From Rouxiella aceris (GTDB lineage: Bacteria > Pseudomonadota > Gammaproteobacteria > Enterobacterales > Enterobacteriaceae), in the NCBI RefSeq assembly GCF_012933545.1, contig NZ_JAADJU010000007.1:1-64000 (forward strand): a stretch of 64,000 bases of DNA. Direction: 5' to 3'. Both the position numbers and the translations under genes were made by a program. Below the pieces are notes generated by a model that did no database searches, was not told the origin of the DNA, and worked only from the letters and a program-made list of their open reading frames with translations. Positions 54,401 through 62,899 of this stretch are shown here, piece after piece. Position 1 is the first letter of the stretch. Every line of letters begins with the position of its first letter.

Positions 54401-56186
54401 CCCGGTAGACCTTGAGTTCTGCGGCCGTCATTTCCCGCAATTGTCCGTCATTGCCAGCAGTAAAGTGTCGGCCTTCGCCTTTATCCGTCGGGCGCAGCTC
54501 GCTAAAGGTCTGACTATTTTCTTCAATTAACGGCAGATACTGTAACTGTTGCTCGGGCTCTTTCAGGTAAAGTTTACCCTCCGGGTGTCGCCACAGATTA
54601 GTGTAGCGCCGGTCCTGTAGCAGCGCCTGGGCATCAACCACTTTTGATTCCAGCCAGTGCAGGCCGGGGATCGGCGTTTTGCCTGCCGTTGGCTGTGCTT
54701 GCCCCTGTAGCGGAATATCTGCGCTATAGCGCAAATTTTGCAGCGACTGATAGGCACTCAGTAGCTCCTCCACGGTAAACTCCTGCTTCAGCAAGGCTTT
54801 GCCAATGGCGGTGGCTATCCAGCTCATCAGCTCAATATTGGCAGCCCCTTTCGGCGACTTGGCAAAAAAAGCCAGGCCGAGAACACCATCGGCGATATTG
54901 GCGATTTTTCCCCCGGTGCTGCTATCCTCGGCGCTCACCCCGGTTTGGATCAGTTGTCCCAGCCTCTCCTGAGCGGCGGCATCTCCCGACATCGCCTTAA
55001 TCAGGTCGACGGAGCTGTGGATCGGATCGCGGACCATAATACCGAGCACCATCAAGCGTATTCCCCAACTCTCCCTTTCGGTAAAGGTGGGCGGGGTAAA
55101 AGCCTGCGGATCAGAAAGAATATAATACCTTTTATGCAGCGGGTCCCAGCTCAGGGGGACCGGCGGTAGCCGCCCACGGTGATGTATGGCGGCGGGCAGG
55201 GTGACCCCGGGCAGCTTAACGGTAATATTGTTGGCCACATGCAGGAGGTTTTTGCCTGCCTGCAGCCGGGTATAGCCTGGCACCTCGTCCTGTTGTTTGC
55301 CAATGCCGTACAACCCGGCGTTGCCCAGCAGTTCGAGCAGACTATTGATATGCACAGGACTTAATATCGGTGTCCATTTACCGGTGCTGCTGTCCCTGAC
55401 AACCGGCAGCGGCGGCCAGTCGGCAATATTTTTATCGGGCGGCGTTTTAATAAAGTATTCAGTGATTTCGCGGGTTAATGGTGATTGTTGGGGAATAATG
55501 GTTGGCGCGAAATTACTCAGGGTGGGTGAGAACGGGACAAGGACCGTTTTTTTCTCTTCGGCAACCGGAAACAGCTGGCCATCGATATCAGCCCAAAGTA
55601 ACTCTCCCTGTCTGCGCAGGCCGGTTTCTTTATCAACTGGCGGTACTTCCGGTCCACCACGATAAAAGTAGATACTCTGTGCCATGGCGCGCAGAAAATC
55701 GTTGGCTTCTACCGTCCAGCCGCCGTCCAGCGGGTTAGCCACAACTTTTAGCGGCGGGTACCCCGGTTGTGTTAAGGCCTTCTCCCAGGTCTCCTGAATG
55801 GGAAACTCGCGCCATTGCACCAGATAGCGTCTTGTGGCCTGCACCTGATGGCCGGTCAGCGGGTCGGTCTTTTTACTGGAGACATTAAACACCGACTCTG
55901 ACTGATTGTTGCCCAGCGGCCGATCCTGCACGCCACGAGACTCCCTTTCCCCGGACTGCAGTGCATACGCAGATAGGGTAATATTATCGACATGCGCAAA
56001 GTGTAAACGGCCATCGGCCTGACGGGTAAGGATGTGCGGGGTAACGGTATCTGTCCAGCTGTTGACTGTTGGTTGTACCTTAGTTGGAGAGGCCGATTGA
56101 TTGCCACTCTGCGGGGTTGCTCCCTGATTATTTTGCGATAAATAGAAGATATTTGAATTATTGGGCGGCGGGGTTGATAAAGACAT
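51480..56186 (-). CDS. Giant multidomain effector-like protein with HTH-like repeats and SET domain
   Basis: 1568 residues. The N-terminus is low-complexity, rich in Ser/Thr/Pro/Gln/Asn, with no Sec signal. A long unassigned region follows, with a hydrophobic stretch near residues 430-460. Residues about 604-660 hold a linker module (VYLFDPSTRSFRLSGK, then GLAGG) also found in the neighbouring 917-residue protein. Residues 725-810 look like a clan CD/C80-type fold without its Cys. Basic stretches KRPYP/AKRPAF (about 873-891) and KEKQRKR (about 973) precede and enter four repeats of roughly 75 residues (QW at about 900, 978, 1054, 1125), each ending in an HTH-like helix pair such as ISRSQLSRHYGIGHETLNSA. 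Residues 1282-1428 form a SET domain: ELGRQVRAKNDIPPYSFLSV, GNKVACINTP, SGAKHIKQGETLWLDYGASY. AGGAG precedes the start. It looks like a secreted, possibly nucleus-directed methyltransferase; the secretion route is not visible. Confidence 0.75.
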   Translation of the reverse strand: MSLSTPPPNNSNIFYLSQNNQGATPQSGNQSASPTKVQPTVNSWTDTVTPHILTRQADGRLHFAHVDNITLSAYALQSGERESRGVQDRPLGNNQSESVFNVSSKKTDPLTGHQVQATRRYLVQWREFPIQETWEKALTQPGYPPLKVVANPLDGGWTVEANDFLRAMAQSIYFYRGGPEVPPVDKETGLRRQGELLWADIDGQLFPVAEEKKTVLVPFSPTLSNFAPTIIPQQSPLTREITEYFIKTPPDKNIADWPPLPVVRDSSTGKWTPILSPVHINSLLELLGNAGLYGIGKQQDEVPGYTRLQAGKNLLHVANNITVKLPGVTLPAAIHHRGRLPPVPLSWDPLHKRYYILSDPQAFTPPTFTERESWGIRLMVLGIMVRDPIHSSVDLIKAMSGDAAAQERLGQLIQTGVSAEDSSTGGKIANIADGVLGLAFFAKSPKGAANIELMSWIATAIGKALLKQEFTVEELLSAYQSLQNLRYSADIPLQGQAQPTAGKTPIPGLHWLESKVVDAQALLQDRRYTNLWRHPEGKLYLKEPEQQLQYLPLIEENSQTFSELRPTDKGEGRHFTAGNDGQLREMTAAELKVYRAEQPTVQELSQRNFQLITFTHRDGSPGRGYSTVGEHAVKEVYLFDPSTRSFRLSGKSVAADGRVIGLAGGINPLQPGTSGIQRRNYSELEKQFREPRLLGISTAQPKYPLIKIDGMAENIAYRFRDVNAKGESRLNIVAHRVEIPGSHESGRLQIGDGQYPAADLVAALKNNNINLGDYQEIRVISPFSADIARELAKLTGKHTLGYQQNITLKGTAINAIHNVIATVAATQKTLPESNSEVRMKYGQYVQSMPLAERNSDKSFYIVEGHNESFSPPVAKRPYPQDNEVPAPAKRPAFVLSYAAEQWFNDNKLEDIPASNKLNAVAQQYVTNKTTLQRLDITLEQLANYYGFERDTVEAAIKDHFATLSALSEQAMKEKQRKRNQWFNDHQLTTNHGYGRGTDLAKLYLLHRSELEALNISRSQLSRHYGIGHETLNSAISRLSYRENLSELSAEARQWLTDNAGEMRAYGKVKSVAQFYLQHKTKLDQLDISLGDLAIHYNIANYGSLLTALWRLRGRPTLPELSKGAKQWLKDNPIQQGKDKIEEVAQLFIDNNNALTEKQISRDHLAQYYELDPEKLAAEITKAEQKNAVKLEADGYRGYLPARPISLKIENNAPLLVDATGKSITAQVMGDSSKISMAESPLWKAIPQHNKSEILNTLREVVMTDGAEQDSKLPGSDSRYAGMGDKYLEIFEDEKQPELGRQVRAKNDIPPYSFLSVYRGRLHNSLESLSQEMRKVGTYNANAYLYEVPEDMGGGVGKATVSAFGHGNKVACINTPQYRDGEVYAQANVAVLYAKGENQQKGVLPVIVSGAKHIKQGETLWLDYGASYNPSLDIQTGRYHGIIAKVAQENQCYFIIKNQSGKILHRFGPDGNLLNNEAVIPPQANKYLLVAQNVKNALVYDPAQMHNKKLKVILNVPRNDEGIYYALAKVLNPGKPVAELDIQKIKQLETPQQNIDIKQEPENTDHPEN

Positions 56187-56295
56187 TTTTCGCTCCTGAC
56201 TCAGGTAAAAAATAAGCTAAATCAGTGAGTGGTTTACCAAAAATAACAAGTTCCTTTTTTGCCCTTGTAGTTCTCTCTCCGTTAATCCGCTGTTT

Positions 56296-59049
56296 TTAGT
56301 TAAATTTGCCAATATTCACCGTGCTAATTTCCACTTGTCCGGCGCGATTGGCGACGGGTTTTACCTGGGGAATAGACATTTCATTGACCAGCGAAACGGG
56401 AAAGCCATTATTAAGTTCGGCAATACCGGCCACTCCTTCGCTGGTGGCAATATGCTTGTGGCCGGAAAGGCTGATCCATTTTCCACTGCGGCTTTTTATT
56501 TCACGGGTGGTTAAATAGTTGTAGGTTTCCAGACGCTGCCGTCTGGCGGCAAGATCGTTTTGGCTGATACTTTCGCGGATCTGCCATTCACCGGTCTGAA
56601 CCTTGATATTCAGGCTGATGGCGGTGTCTACCGGCACCACCTCAATCTCTTTTCCCAGCATGGCAATAATAAGATCGGCGATATATTGATTCTGCCCCTG
56701 GCTAAACAGGCGTTTTATATCAGGGATATTTTTATGTTTGATTGCCGCCAGCAAGGCTTGGCTTTTCGGTATATTTTCTAAATAAAGGGTTTTTACGCCG
56801 CTGCGACTAAAGGTTGGCAAATGCTGTTTAAGAAATTTGGCCGCCCCTTCGATAGCGGCATCGTACGCATGGCTATCGACTGAATGGGCTTCACCAAAGG
56901 CAATGCCGTTATGGGTTTGTAATATGCTTTCCAGTCCGGCCTCAACACTCCCGGTGCGAGGGAAGCTTGCCTGATGCCAGCCTGTTTTGTCGGCGTTACC
57001 GATAAATTCTTGTGCCTGAGTACAGAGATCGCCCCAGCGCTGATTGATCTGCTGCTGTAAGAAATCCAGCCAGCCTTGCTGACTGCCGGAGGTGTGCGTT
57101 AGCGCCAGTTGTTGCCGGTAGTCGACCTGCAATTGCGCGAAATCGAGATCGTAGTGGCTAAGGGCGGGTGCAGAAGCATGGGATACCACAGGGCTAGCTG
57201 TAGCCAGTTCCTGGCCATCGGTACCACCCGCCAACCCAACCACCTTATCATCCGGGCCGATAAATTTGCCGGTAGGCCGAAAGCTGCCGGTTTCGCTGTC
57301 ATAGCGATAGCTGGCTTTGGTCTGTTCCTGTGTCAGCGGGACATATTCTGTTGCTCGGGTTCCGTCACGATTGATAACGTCGACTGATTGCATATGCGCC
57401 CGGGCCAATTTTTCGGCGGCGGGTATGGCGTCAGCGGTCGGTGTCGATGCTGTCTGTGGTTGCTCAATACTCTTTTTTATCTGCGGAATACCGGTTTGTT
57501 TTACCGCTGTGGCCAGCACGCGGCCAGATGTGAGCGGCTTGCTGGTGGCCTGGTTAATCGCCTTGGTGGTAATTTTGCTCAATGTCACTACCCCTTTTGC
57601 GCTGACAATTGTCTGTCGCATCATCGGCAGACTATCGAGCAAGAGCGAAAGGGAACCTTGCTGGTAGTTACCCTCCCGTAATTCGGCAATTCCCTGGAGA
57701 AAGGGAATAAAGCCCGTGGCAAAATTCAGCGCTTTTTCGGCGATCTGCTCGGTAGTGGTTGGCTGCATTGCCGCCTGTAATAAAGGGTCTGTCAGGCGAT
57801 CAACTTCTCGTTGTGCCGTTAATAAGGCAATTTGCCCGATATTATCGCTGGCAGAAAAAGCCTCTCCCGCAGCAATCAACCTAATGCGCGGGCCAAGTCC
57901 GGTTTTTTGCTTAAAGAGTTGTGAAAAAAAAGCCTGGGTTTCGTTCTCACTGGAGAAAACGCGCAGCTTTGGCTCGGTGGCATTTTGTGGTGCGAGCGGC
58001 ATTACAAACCAGCGTGTTTGCCCCGGCCTGGCGGCTTTAACCACCAAGTGGCGATCGTTAAGGCTGGTGCCGATATCTGGATAACCGGCTTGCTGCGGGG
58101 ACAGGCCAGTTGGGAGACGGTTAGCGGCGTACCTGAGATGGGGGGTGAAAATTTGTAACTGGCCGGCGCGTAACAGGGCAGACTCAGACGCCGGCAGGGG
58201 GGCGATCAGTTGTTCAAACCTGGCGTCATAGTTGCGAATCACCCCCGGGTAAAGCTTCTGGGCGCGCTGCTGGATAAATTCCTCTCTGAATTTGGCCGGA
58301 TCGGTGCTTGAGCGCACAATATCATGTTTAAACAGTCGGCCAATCAGCGTGAAGTCGCGGAACAGACGGCCGACCAGCGAGTTATTTTGGAAATTTATTG
58401 CCCCGTTTAACAGTTCCTGGATAAAGGAAGGCTCACGCTTGGGTAATGCTTGTATATTTTGCTTAACAGGGGAAAAGCTGCGTTGTACCAGCGCGTACTT
58501 TTTTGCCAGCGTTTGTAATTGCCGAAAACTCCCCTCTGGATCGTTGAATTGCGGATGATCTTTTTTTACGCTGTTAAGAATTTCATTGCCCAGGGCGGTA
58601 TGTCGGGGGCGCGCCGCCCGCCATTCTCTGGCGGTCATCGGCGGACGGTCACGCGTCAGTTTTTTGTACTGTGAATAGTCCCAATAGCGAAACAGCAGAA
58701 ACTCCAGCGTCAATGCTTGTAGCTGCTGTGAACTATACTGCAACGGATGGTCACTGTTTCTGGCGACCAGGGCTCTGCCTAGTTGGACGGACAGCGCCGC
58801 CAGACTGTCAGGCGCCTGGACCGCGTTGTCCGTAGTGGGCGTATTGGCAGCAGCAGGTCTCACCGCTGCGGGACTGGTTTGTCTGCCTGGCGCTATTTTT
58901 GCGGGAGGGCTGGCTGTCGTTGCCGGGTAGGACGCTGAGGGTTGGGTTGCAGGTGAAAGTAATATCATGTTGTTAATGAATGCATCCTGTTTGCCGCAGG
59001 TCGTGAATACTGACGTCAATCTTTCTGCATCCACCCTTTTTATAAGCAT
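56296..59049 (-). CDS. Large effector-like protein with C-terminal ChaN/TIKI-like domain
   Basis: 917 residues (start uncertain: ATG 59049, or in-frame ATG 58968 at MILLSPATQPS; neither has a strong ribosome site). After a Ser/Thr/Pro/Ala-rich N-terminus there is a large helical region and a hydrophobic hairpin at about 445-476 (FIPFLQGIAELREG...LSLLLDSLPMM). Residues 555-606 repeat the module of the downstream protein (TEYVPL...YDSETGSFRPTGK...VVGLAGG). The C-terminal 230 residues contain IAFGEAHSVDSHAYD, VKTLYLENIPKSQ and SGHKHIA, the pattern of the ChaN/EreA/TIKI superfamily. No signal peptide. It lies 109 bases before the 1568-residue gene, likely co-transcribed. Toxin-like architecture; activity unknown. 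Confidence 0.72.
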   Translation of the reverse strand: MLIKRVDAERLTSVFTTCGKQDAFINNMILLSPATQPSASYPATTASPPAKIAPGRQTSPAAVRPAAANTPTTDNAVQAPDSLAALSVQLGRALVARNSDHPLQYSSQQLQALTLEFLLFRYWDYSQYKKLTRDRPPMTAREWRAARPRHTALGNEILNSVKKDHPQFNDPEGSFRQLQTLAKKYALVQRSFSPVKQNIQALPKREPSFIQELLNGAINFQNNSLVGRLFRDFTLIGRLFKHDIVRSSTDPAKFREEFIQQRAQKLYPGVIRNYDARFEQLIAPLPASESALLRAGQLQIFTPHLRYAANRLPTGLSPQQAGYPDIGTSLNDRHLVVKAARPGQTRWFVMPLAPQNATEPKLRVFSSENETQAFFSQLFKQKTGLGPRIRLIAAGEAFSASDNIGQIALLTAQREVDRLTDPLLQAAMQPTTTEQIAEKALNFATGFIPFLQGIAELREGNYQQGSLSLLLDSLPMMRQTIVSAKGVVTLSKITTKAINQATSKPLTSGRVLATAVKQTGIPQIKKSIEQPQTASTPTADAIPAAEKLARAHMQSVDVINRDGTRATEYVPLTQEQTKASYRYDSETGSFRPTGKFIGPDDKVVGLAGGTDGQELATASPVVSHASAPALSHYDLDFAQLQVDYRQQLALTHTSGSQQGWLDFLQQQINQRWGDLCTQAQEFIGNADKTGWHQASFPRTGSVEAGLESILQTHNGIAFGEAHSVDSHAYDAAIEGAAKFLKQHLPTFSRSGVKTLYLENIPKSQALLAAIKHKNIPDIKRLFSQGQNQYIADLIIAMLGKEIEVVPVDTAISLNIKVQTGEWQIRESISQNDLAARRQRLETYNYLTTREIKSRSGKWISLSGHKHIATSEGVAGIAELNNGFPVSLVNEMSIPQVKPVANRAGQVEISTVNIGKFN

Positions 59050-59290
59050 AATTAATGTTCAGCACCTAACGGTCAGCAACGGCGGCGGCTAAGGCTGTTA
59101 TCGGTAAAGTAACCCGCCAACCCAGATTTTTCTGGCGTGTTACAGCAGGTGAGTGATGTTCGCTGGTTGCCCGGTTCCTTTTAAATTCAACAATAAAACT
59201 GCCATCAGGCGAACACCGATCAGGTGATTTAATGCGAACAGTGATCATTGATTCATCGCTTAGACTTATTATTTAAATAGAAAAGCACTA

Positions 59291-59324
59291 TTGTACGTAT
59301 ATACTCGTACAATTGTAGTATAAT
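59291..59324 (+). promoter_or_regulatory. Palindromic operator and -10 box of the EF-G paralogue
   Basis: TTGTACG-N8-CGTACAA (59291-59312) is a perfect 7-bp inverted repeat. It overlaps a second palindrome, TACAATTGTA (59308-59317), and is followed by a consensus -10, TATAAT, at 59319-59324. The -35 position (CGTATA) is poor and lies inside the palindrome, so a bound regulator would control the promoter. The start codon is 77 bases downstream of the -10. Confidence 0.6.
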
Positions 59325-59400
59325 GGCGTTTTAGCAACACAGACAGACGAGAAAATAGTTTCCGTCTTATACCTTGGCCATCCTCTATTAAGGACATTAT

Positions 59401-61506
59401 ATGGCTCGCAAAACTCCTATTGAGCGCTACCGCAATATCGGTATCTCAGCACACATCGACGCCGGTAAGACCACCACCACCGAGCGCATCCTGTTCTACA
59501 CTGGCATGAACCACAAGTTGGGTGAAGTGCATGACGGTGGGGCAACGACGGACTGGATGGAGCAGGAGCAAGAGCGGGGCATTACCATTACGTCGGCAGC
59601 GGTGACCTGCTTCTGGCGGGGGATGGATCATGGTTTTGAGGCGCACCGCATCAATATTATCGATACCCCGGGACATGTGGATTTCACCATTGAGGTGGAA
59701 CGTTCCATGCGTGTACTTGACGGCGCGGTGATGGTTTATGACGCGGTGGGCGGCGTGCAGCCGCAGTCGGAAACCGTCTGGCGGCAGGCCAATAAATATA
59801 AGGTGCCACGCCTGGCCTTTGTGAACAAGATGGACCGCTCGGGTGCCGATTTTTTCCGCGTGCGACAAATGATGGTCGATCGCCTGAAAGCCAATCCGGT
59901 GCCGATTGTGATCCCGATTGGCAGTGAAGAACATTTCACCGGCGTAGTCGACTTGCGCAAAATGCGCGCCATCCTGTGGGACGATGCCACGCAGGGTATG
60001 ACCTTCAGCTATGAACCTATTCCGGCTGCGTTACAGGCCAGCGCCGAAGAGTGGCGAGAGAAAATGGTGGCCGCAGCGGCGGAAGCCTCTGATGAACTGA
60101 TGACCAAATACCTCGAAGAGGGGGAGCTAAGCGAAGACGAGATCACCGCCGGTTTACGTCAGCGTACTATCCGTGGCGAGATCCAGCCGATGCTGTGTGG
60201 CAGTGCATTTAAAAATAAAGGCGTGCAACGCATGCTGGATGCGGTGGTGGAACTGATGCCTTCGCCGCTGGATATCCCACCGGTGGTGGGTACGGATGAA
60301 GACGGTAATGAAGTCCATCGTCATGCCGATGACAGCGAGAACTTCTCGGCGCTGGCATTCAAACTGATGACTGACCCCTTTGTCGGCCAGTTGACCTTTG
60401 TGCGGGTCTATTCGGGGGTTCTCTCTAAAGGCGACAGCGTCTATAACCCGGTGCGCGGTAAAAAAGAGCGCATTGGCCGTATCGTACAGATGCATGCCAA
60501 TGAGCGTCATGAAGTGGATGAGATCCGCGCCGGGGACATCGCTGCCTGTGTCGGACTGAAAGAGGTGACTACCGGGGAAACACTTTGCGATCCCAAGGCG
60601 ATTATTACCCTGGTGCGCATGGAGTTCCCTGATCCGGTTATTTCGCAGGCTATCGAGCCCAAGACCAAAGCGGATCAGGAGAAAATGGGTATTGCCTTGC
60701 AGCGGCTGGCGTCTGAGGACCCATCGTTTCGCATTCGCACCGATGAAGAGTCGGGGCAGACTATTATCTCCGGGATGGGCGAGTTGCATCTGGAGATTAT
60801 CGTCGACCGCATGCGACGGGAATTTGGCGTAGAGGCCAATATCGGCAAGCCACAGGTAACATACCGTGAAACCGTGCGCAAGAAAGTCGAAGACGTCGAT
60901 GGAAAATTTGTTCGCCAGTCCGGGGGCAAAGGCCAGTATGGTCATGTTGTGTTTACCCTCGAACCGCAGGAATCGGGTAAAGGCTTTGCCTTTGTTGATG
61001 CAACCAAAGGTGGTGTCGTGCCACGGGAATTTATTCCGGCGGTGGAAAAAGGCGTTAACGAAGCCTTGAACAACGGTGTGCTGGCGGGTTATCCGGTGGT
61101 GGATGTCAAAGTGACGCTGACGTTTGGTTCCTACCATGAGGTGGACTCCTCCGAAATGGCGTTTAAAATGGCGGCAATTTTTGGTTTTAAAGAAGCCGCC
61201 AAATTGGCCAGTCCGGTGATCCTCGAACCGATAATGCGTGTTGAAGTCGAAACGCCGGAAGATTATGCCGGTAGCGTGATGGGCGACCTCTCTTCCCGCC
61301 GTGGTACGGTGCAGGGGATGGAAGAGATCCAGGGCGGCGGCGGTAAGCTGATCAAAGCCGAAGTGCCGCTGTCGGAGATGTTTGGCTATTCCACGGTACT
61401 GCGTTCCATGTCACAAGGGCGCGCAACCTACTCGATGGAATTCCATCATTATGCCGAAGCCCCACGCAATGTCGCCGAGGATATTATTGCCTCTCGTGGC
61501 AAATAA
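59401..61506 (+). CDS. fusA2: Translation elongation factor G paralogue
   Basis: 701 residues, full set of domains: G1 [24 protein letters not shown], domain II, and domain IV with [11 protein letters not shown] and the [19 protein letters not shown] end. It is clearly EF-G but diverges from the E. coli protein across domains I and IV and is not in the str operon (no rpsL, rpsG or tuf nearby), so it is a second copy. Such paralogues can specialise in ribosome recycling, stress translation or resistance to translocation inhibitors. It has its own promoter with a palindromic operator and a strong terminator. The symbol only denotes a paralogue. Confidence 0.9.
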   Translation: MARKTPIERYRNIGISAHIDAGKTTTTERILFYTGMNHKLGEVHDGGATTDWMEQEQERGITITSAAVTCFWRGMDHGFEAHRINIIDTPGHVDFTIEVERSMRVLDGAVMVYDAVGGVQPQSETVWRQANKYKVPRLAFVNKMDRSGADFFRVRQMMVDRLKANPVPIVIPIGSEEHFTGVVDLRKMRAILWDDATQGMTFSYEPIPAALQASAEEWREKMVAAAAEASDELMTKYLEEGELSEDEITAGLRQRTIRGEIQPMLCGSAFKNKGVQRMLDAVVELMPSPLDIPPVVGTDEDGNEVHRHADDSENFSALAFKLMTDPFVGQLTFVRVYSGVLSKGDSVYNPVRGKKERIGRIVQMHANERHEVDEIRAGDIAACVGLKEVTTGETLCDPKAIITLVRMEFPDPVISQAIEPKTKADQEKMGIALQRLASEDPSFRIRTDEESGQTIISGMGELHLEIIVDRMRREFGVEANIGKPQVTYRETVRKKVEDVDGKFVRQSGGKGQYGHVVFTLEPQESGKGFAFVDATKGGVVPREFIPAVEKGVNEALNNGVLAGYPVVDVKVTLTFGSYHEVDSSEMAFKMAAIFGFKEAAKLASPVILEPIMRVEVETPEDYAGSVMGDLSSRRGTVQGMEEIQGGGGKLIKAEVPLSEMFGYSTVLRSMSQGRATYSMEFHHYAEAPRNVAEDIIASRGK

Positions 61507-61527
61507 TGGGCTAACAGCCTGATAGAC

Positions 61528-61561
61528 AAACGGCCTGTTATTATGCAGGCCGTTTTTTTTT
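61528..61561 (+). terminator. Intrinsic terminator of the EF-G paralogue
   Basis: AAACGGCCTG and CAGGCCGTTT (10 bp) around an eight-base loop, followed by a run of nine T. It lies 21 bases after the stop codon and four bases before the end of the convergent LysR gene. Confidence 0.92.
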
Positions 61562-61564
61562 GTA

Positions 61565-62479
61565 TTAACGCAGTGAAATATTGGCAGTTGCGGTGCCTAT
61601 TCGTTCGACAATAAAGTCGACAAAGGCTTTTATTTTTGGCAACGGTTGCCGACTCGAAGGCCACAGTATGCACACACTGCGATAGTCATGGATAAACTTA
61701 TCCAAAAGTGCCACCAGACGTCCTTTGGCAATGGATCTGGCAACAATAAAGTCTGGTAACAAAGCAATGCCCAATCCGGCTTCGGCCATGGCTTTGAGCG
61801 GATCAATGGCATTGGCGACGGAGGATTGCGGAAGCTCAATGCTAAAAGGGTTGCCGTTTTCCATTAACGGCCAGTGGTCAAGTTTGCCGCTGCTGGGGAA
61901 ACGGTAGCGCAAGCAGGCATGAGAGGTTAAATCATGCGGGTGTGCCGGTAGCCCCCATTTCGCCAGATAGCCAGGTGTCGCGACCAGCCGGTGCTGGTAA
62001 CCGGCCAACTGGCGTATTGTCAGGCGTGAGTCGTGGATCATACCAATACGGATCACGGCATCGAATCCCTCATCAATAATATTGACCAGACGATCGCTAA
62101 AATCCAACTCCAGTTCTATCTGCGGAAATTGCTGCTGAAACTCCACAAGATAGGGCATCAGATAGATGCCAAGCTGCGGCAGGGCAACGCGTAATTTCCC
62201 CTGTGGCTCAGCCCTGGCCTGATTTAACTCATCCCTGGCAACTTCAAACTCGGCTAATATCCGTTGGCAGCGATCTTCGAATAGCTGTCCTTCGGCTGTC
62301 AGGGTCATGGCCCTTGTTGAACGGTGAAATAATCTGACGCCCAATTCCTCTTCCAGTCGCACCACGGCTTTGCCCACCGCGGAGGACGAAATTCCCAGTC
62401 GGCGACCCGCCTCGGTAAAACTGCGTGTTTCGGCGGCATGAACAAAGGCTCCTAACGCACTAAAATAATCCATTGCCAT
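61565..62479 (-). CDS. LysR-family regulator
   Basis: 304 residues. HTH SALGAFVHAAETRSFTEAGRRLGISSSAVGKAVVRLEEELGVRLFHRSTRAM. AAGGATG precedes the ATG at good spacing. It belongs to the same subgroup as the regulator at 27821. The divergent neighbour, 420 bases away, is a short-chain dehydrogenase that it may control. Confidence 0.88.
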   Translation of the reverse strand: MAMDYFSALGAFVHAAETRSFTEAGRRLGISSSAVGKAVVRLEEELGVRLFHRSTRAMTLTAEGQLFEDRCQRILAEFEVARDELNQARAEPQGKLRVALPQLGIYLMPYLVEFQQQFPQIELELDFSDRLVNIIDEGFDAVIRIGMIHDSRLTIRQLAGYQHRLVATPGYLAKWGLPAHPHDLTSHACLRYRFPSSGKLDHWPLMENGNPFSIELPQSSVANAIDPLKAMAEAGLGIALLPDFIVARSIAKGRLVALLDKFIHDYRSVCILWPSSRQPLPKIKAFVDFIVERIGTATANISLR

Positions 62480-62896
62480 TTGACATCCTTATTACAGCTT
62501 ATTATTCCGATATATTGTGAATATAAGCCTATTTTTCTTTACATGAAAGCGCATTACAGTTTCTAGCTTGTAACTTGTGAAAATCTCCTTTTACACCAGC
62601 GTTACTTATACTTCTGCCTTGCTTAATACAGACCTCTCGCTGGGCGCGCCGGCCACTTTATTAATTTGATGAATAATATCATGAAGATTTATTGATTGCG
62701 GAATATCAGGAATAAATGTTCGGAGGGTTACCCGTGTTATCTGACGATCGGCGATGGGATATTCTTGAGTTAACGCATTCAGTAATAGCGTTAATAGTGA
62801 GGGACCTGCCGTATCCTGCTTTATGCAGCGAAAAGGCCGCTGTGCGTTACGCGTTTTCCTCACTTAACAAATAATTAATTTTATTTTAAGGAGAGC
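62480..62896. other. Divergent intergenic region
   Basis: 417 bases between LysR and the dehydrogenase. A minus-strand frame (62863-62606, GTG start, 85 codons) is open but has no recognised domain or ribosome site. AT-rich promoter-like DNA flanks both genes. No palindrome stood out. Confidence 0.4.
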
Positions 62897-62899
62897 ATG

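Noticed and set aside
59066-59248. 60-codon minus-strand frame just upstream of the 917-residue effector-like gene
   Set aside because: No ribosome site and no domain pattern; it covers the probable leader of the downstream gene. Could be a chaperone-like small gene only by position, which is not enough.
60154-61137. 327-codon minus-strand frame inside the EF-G paralogue
   Set aside because: Antisense shadow of a highly conserved gene; no ribosome site or domain.
62606-62863. 85-codon minus-strand frame with GTG start
   Set aside because: No recognisable family, no ribosome site, and it lies in a divergent promoter region.
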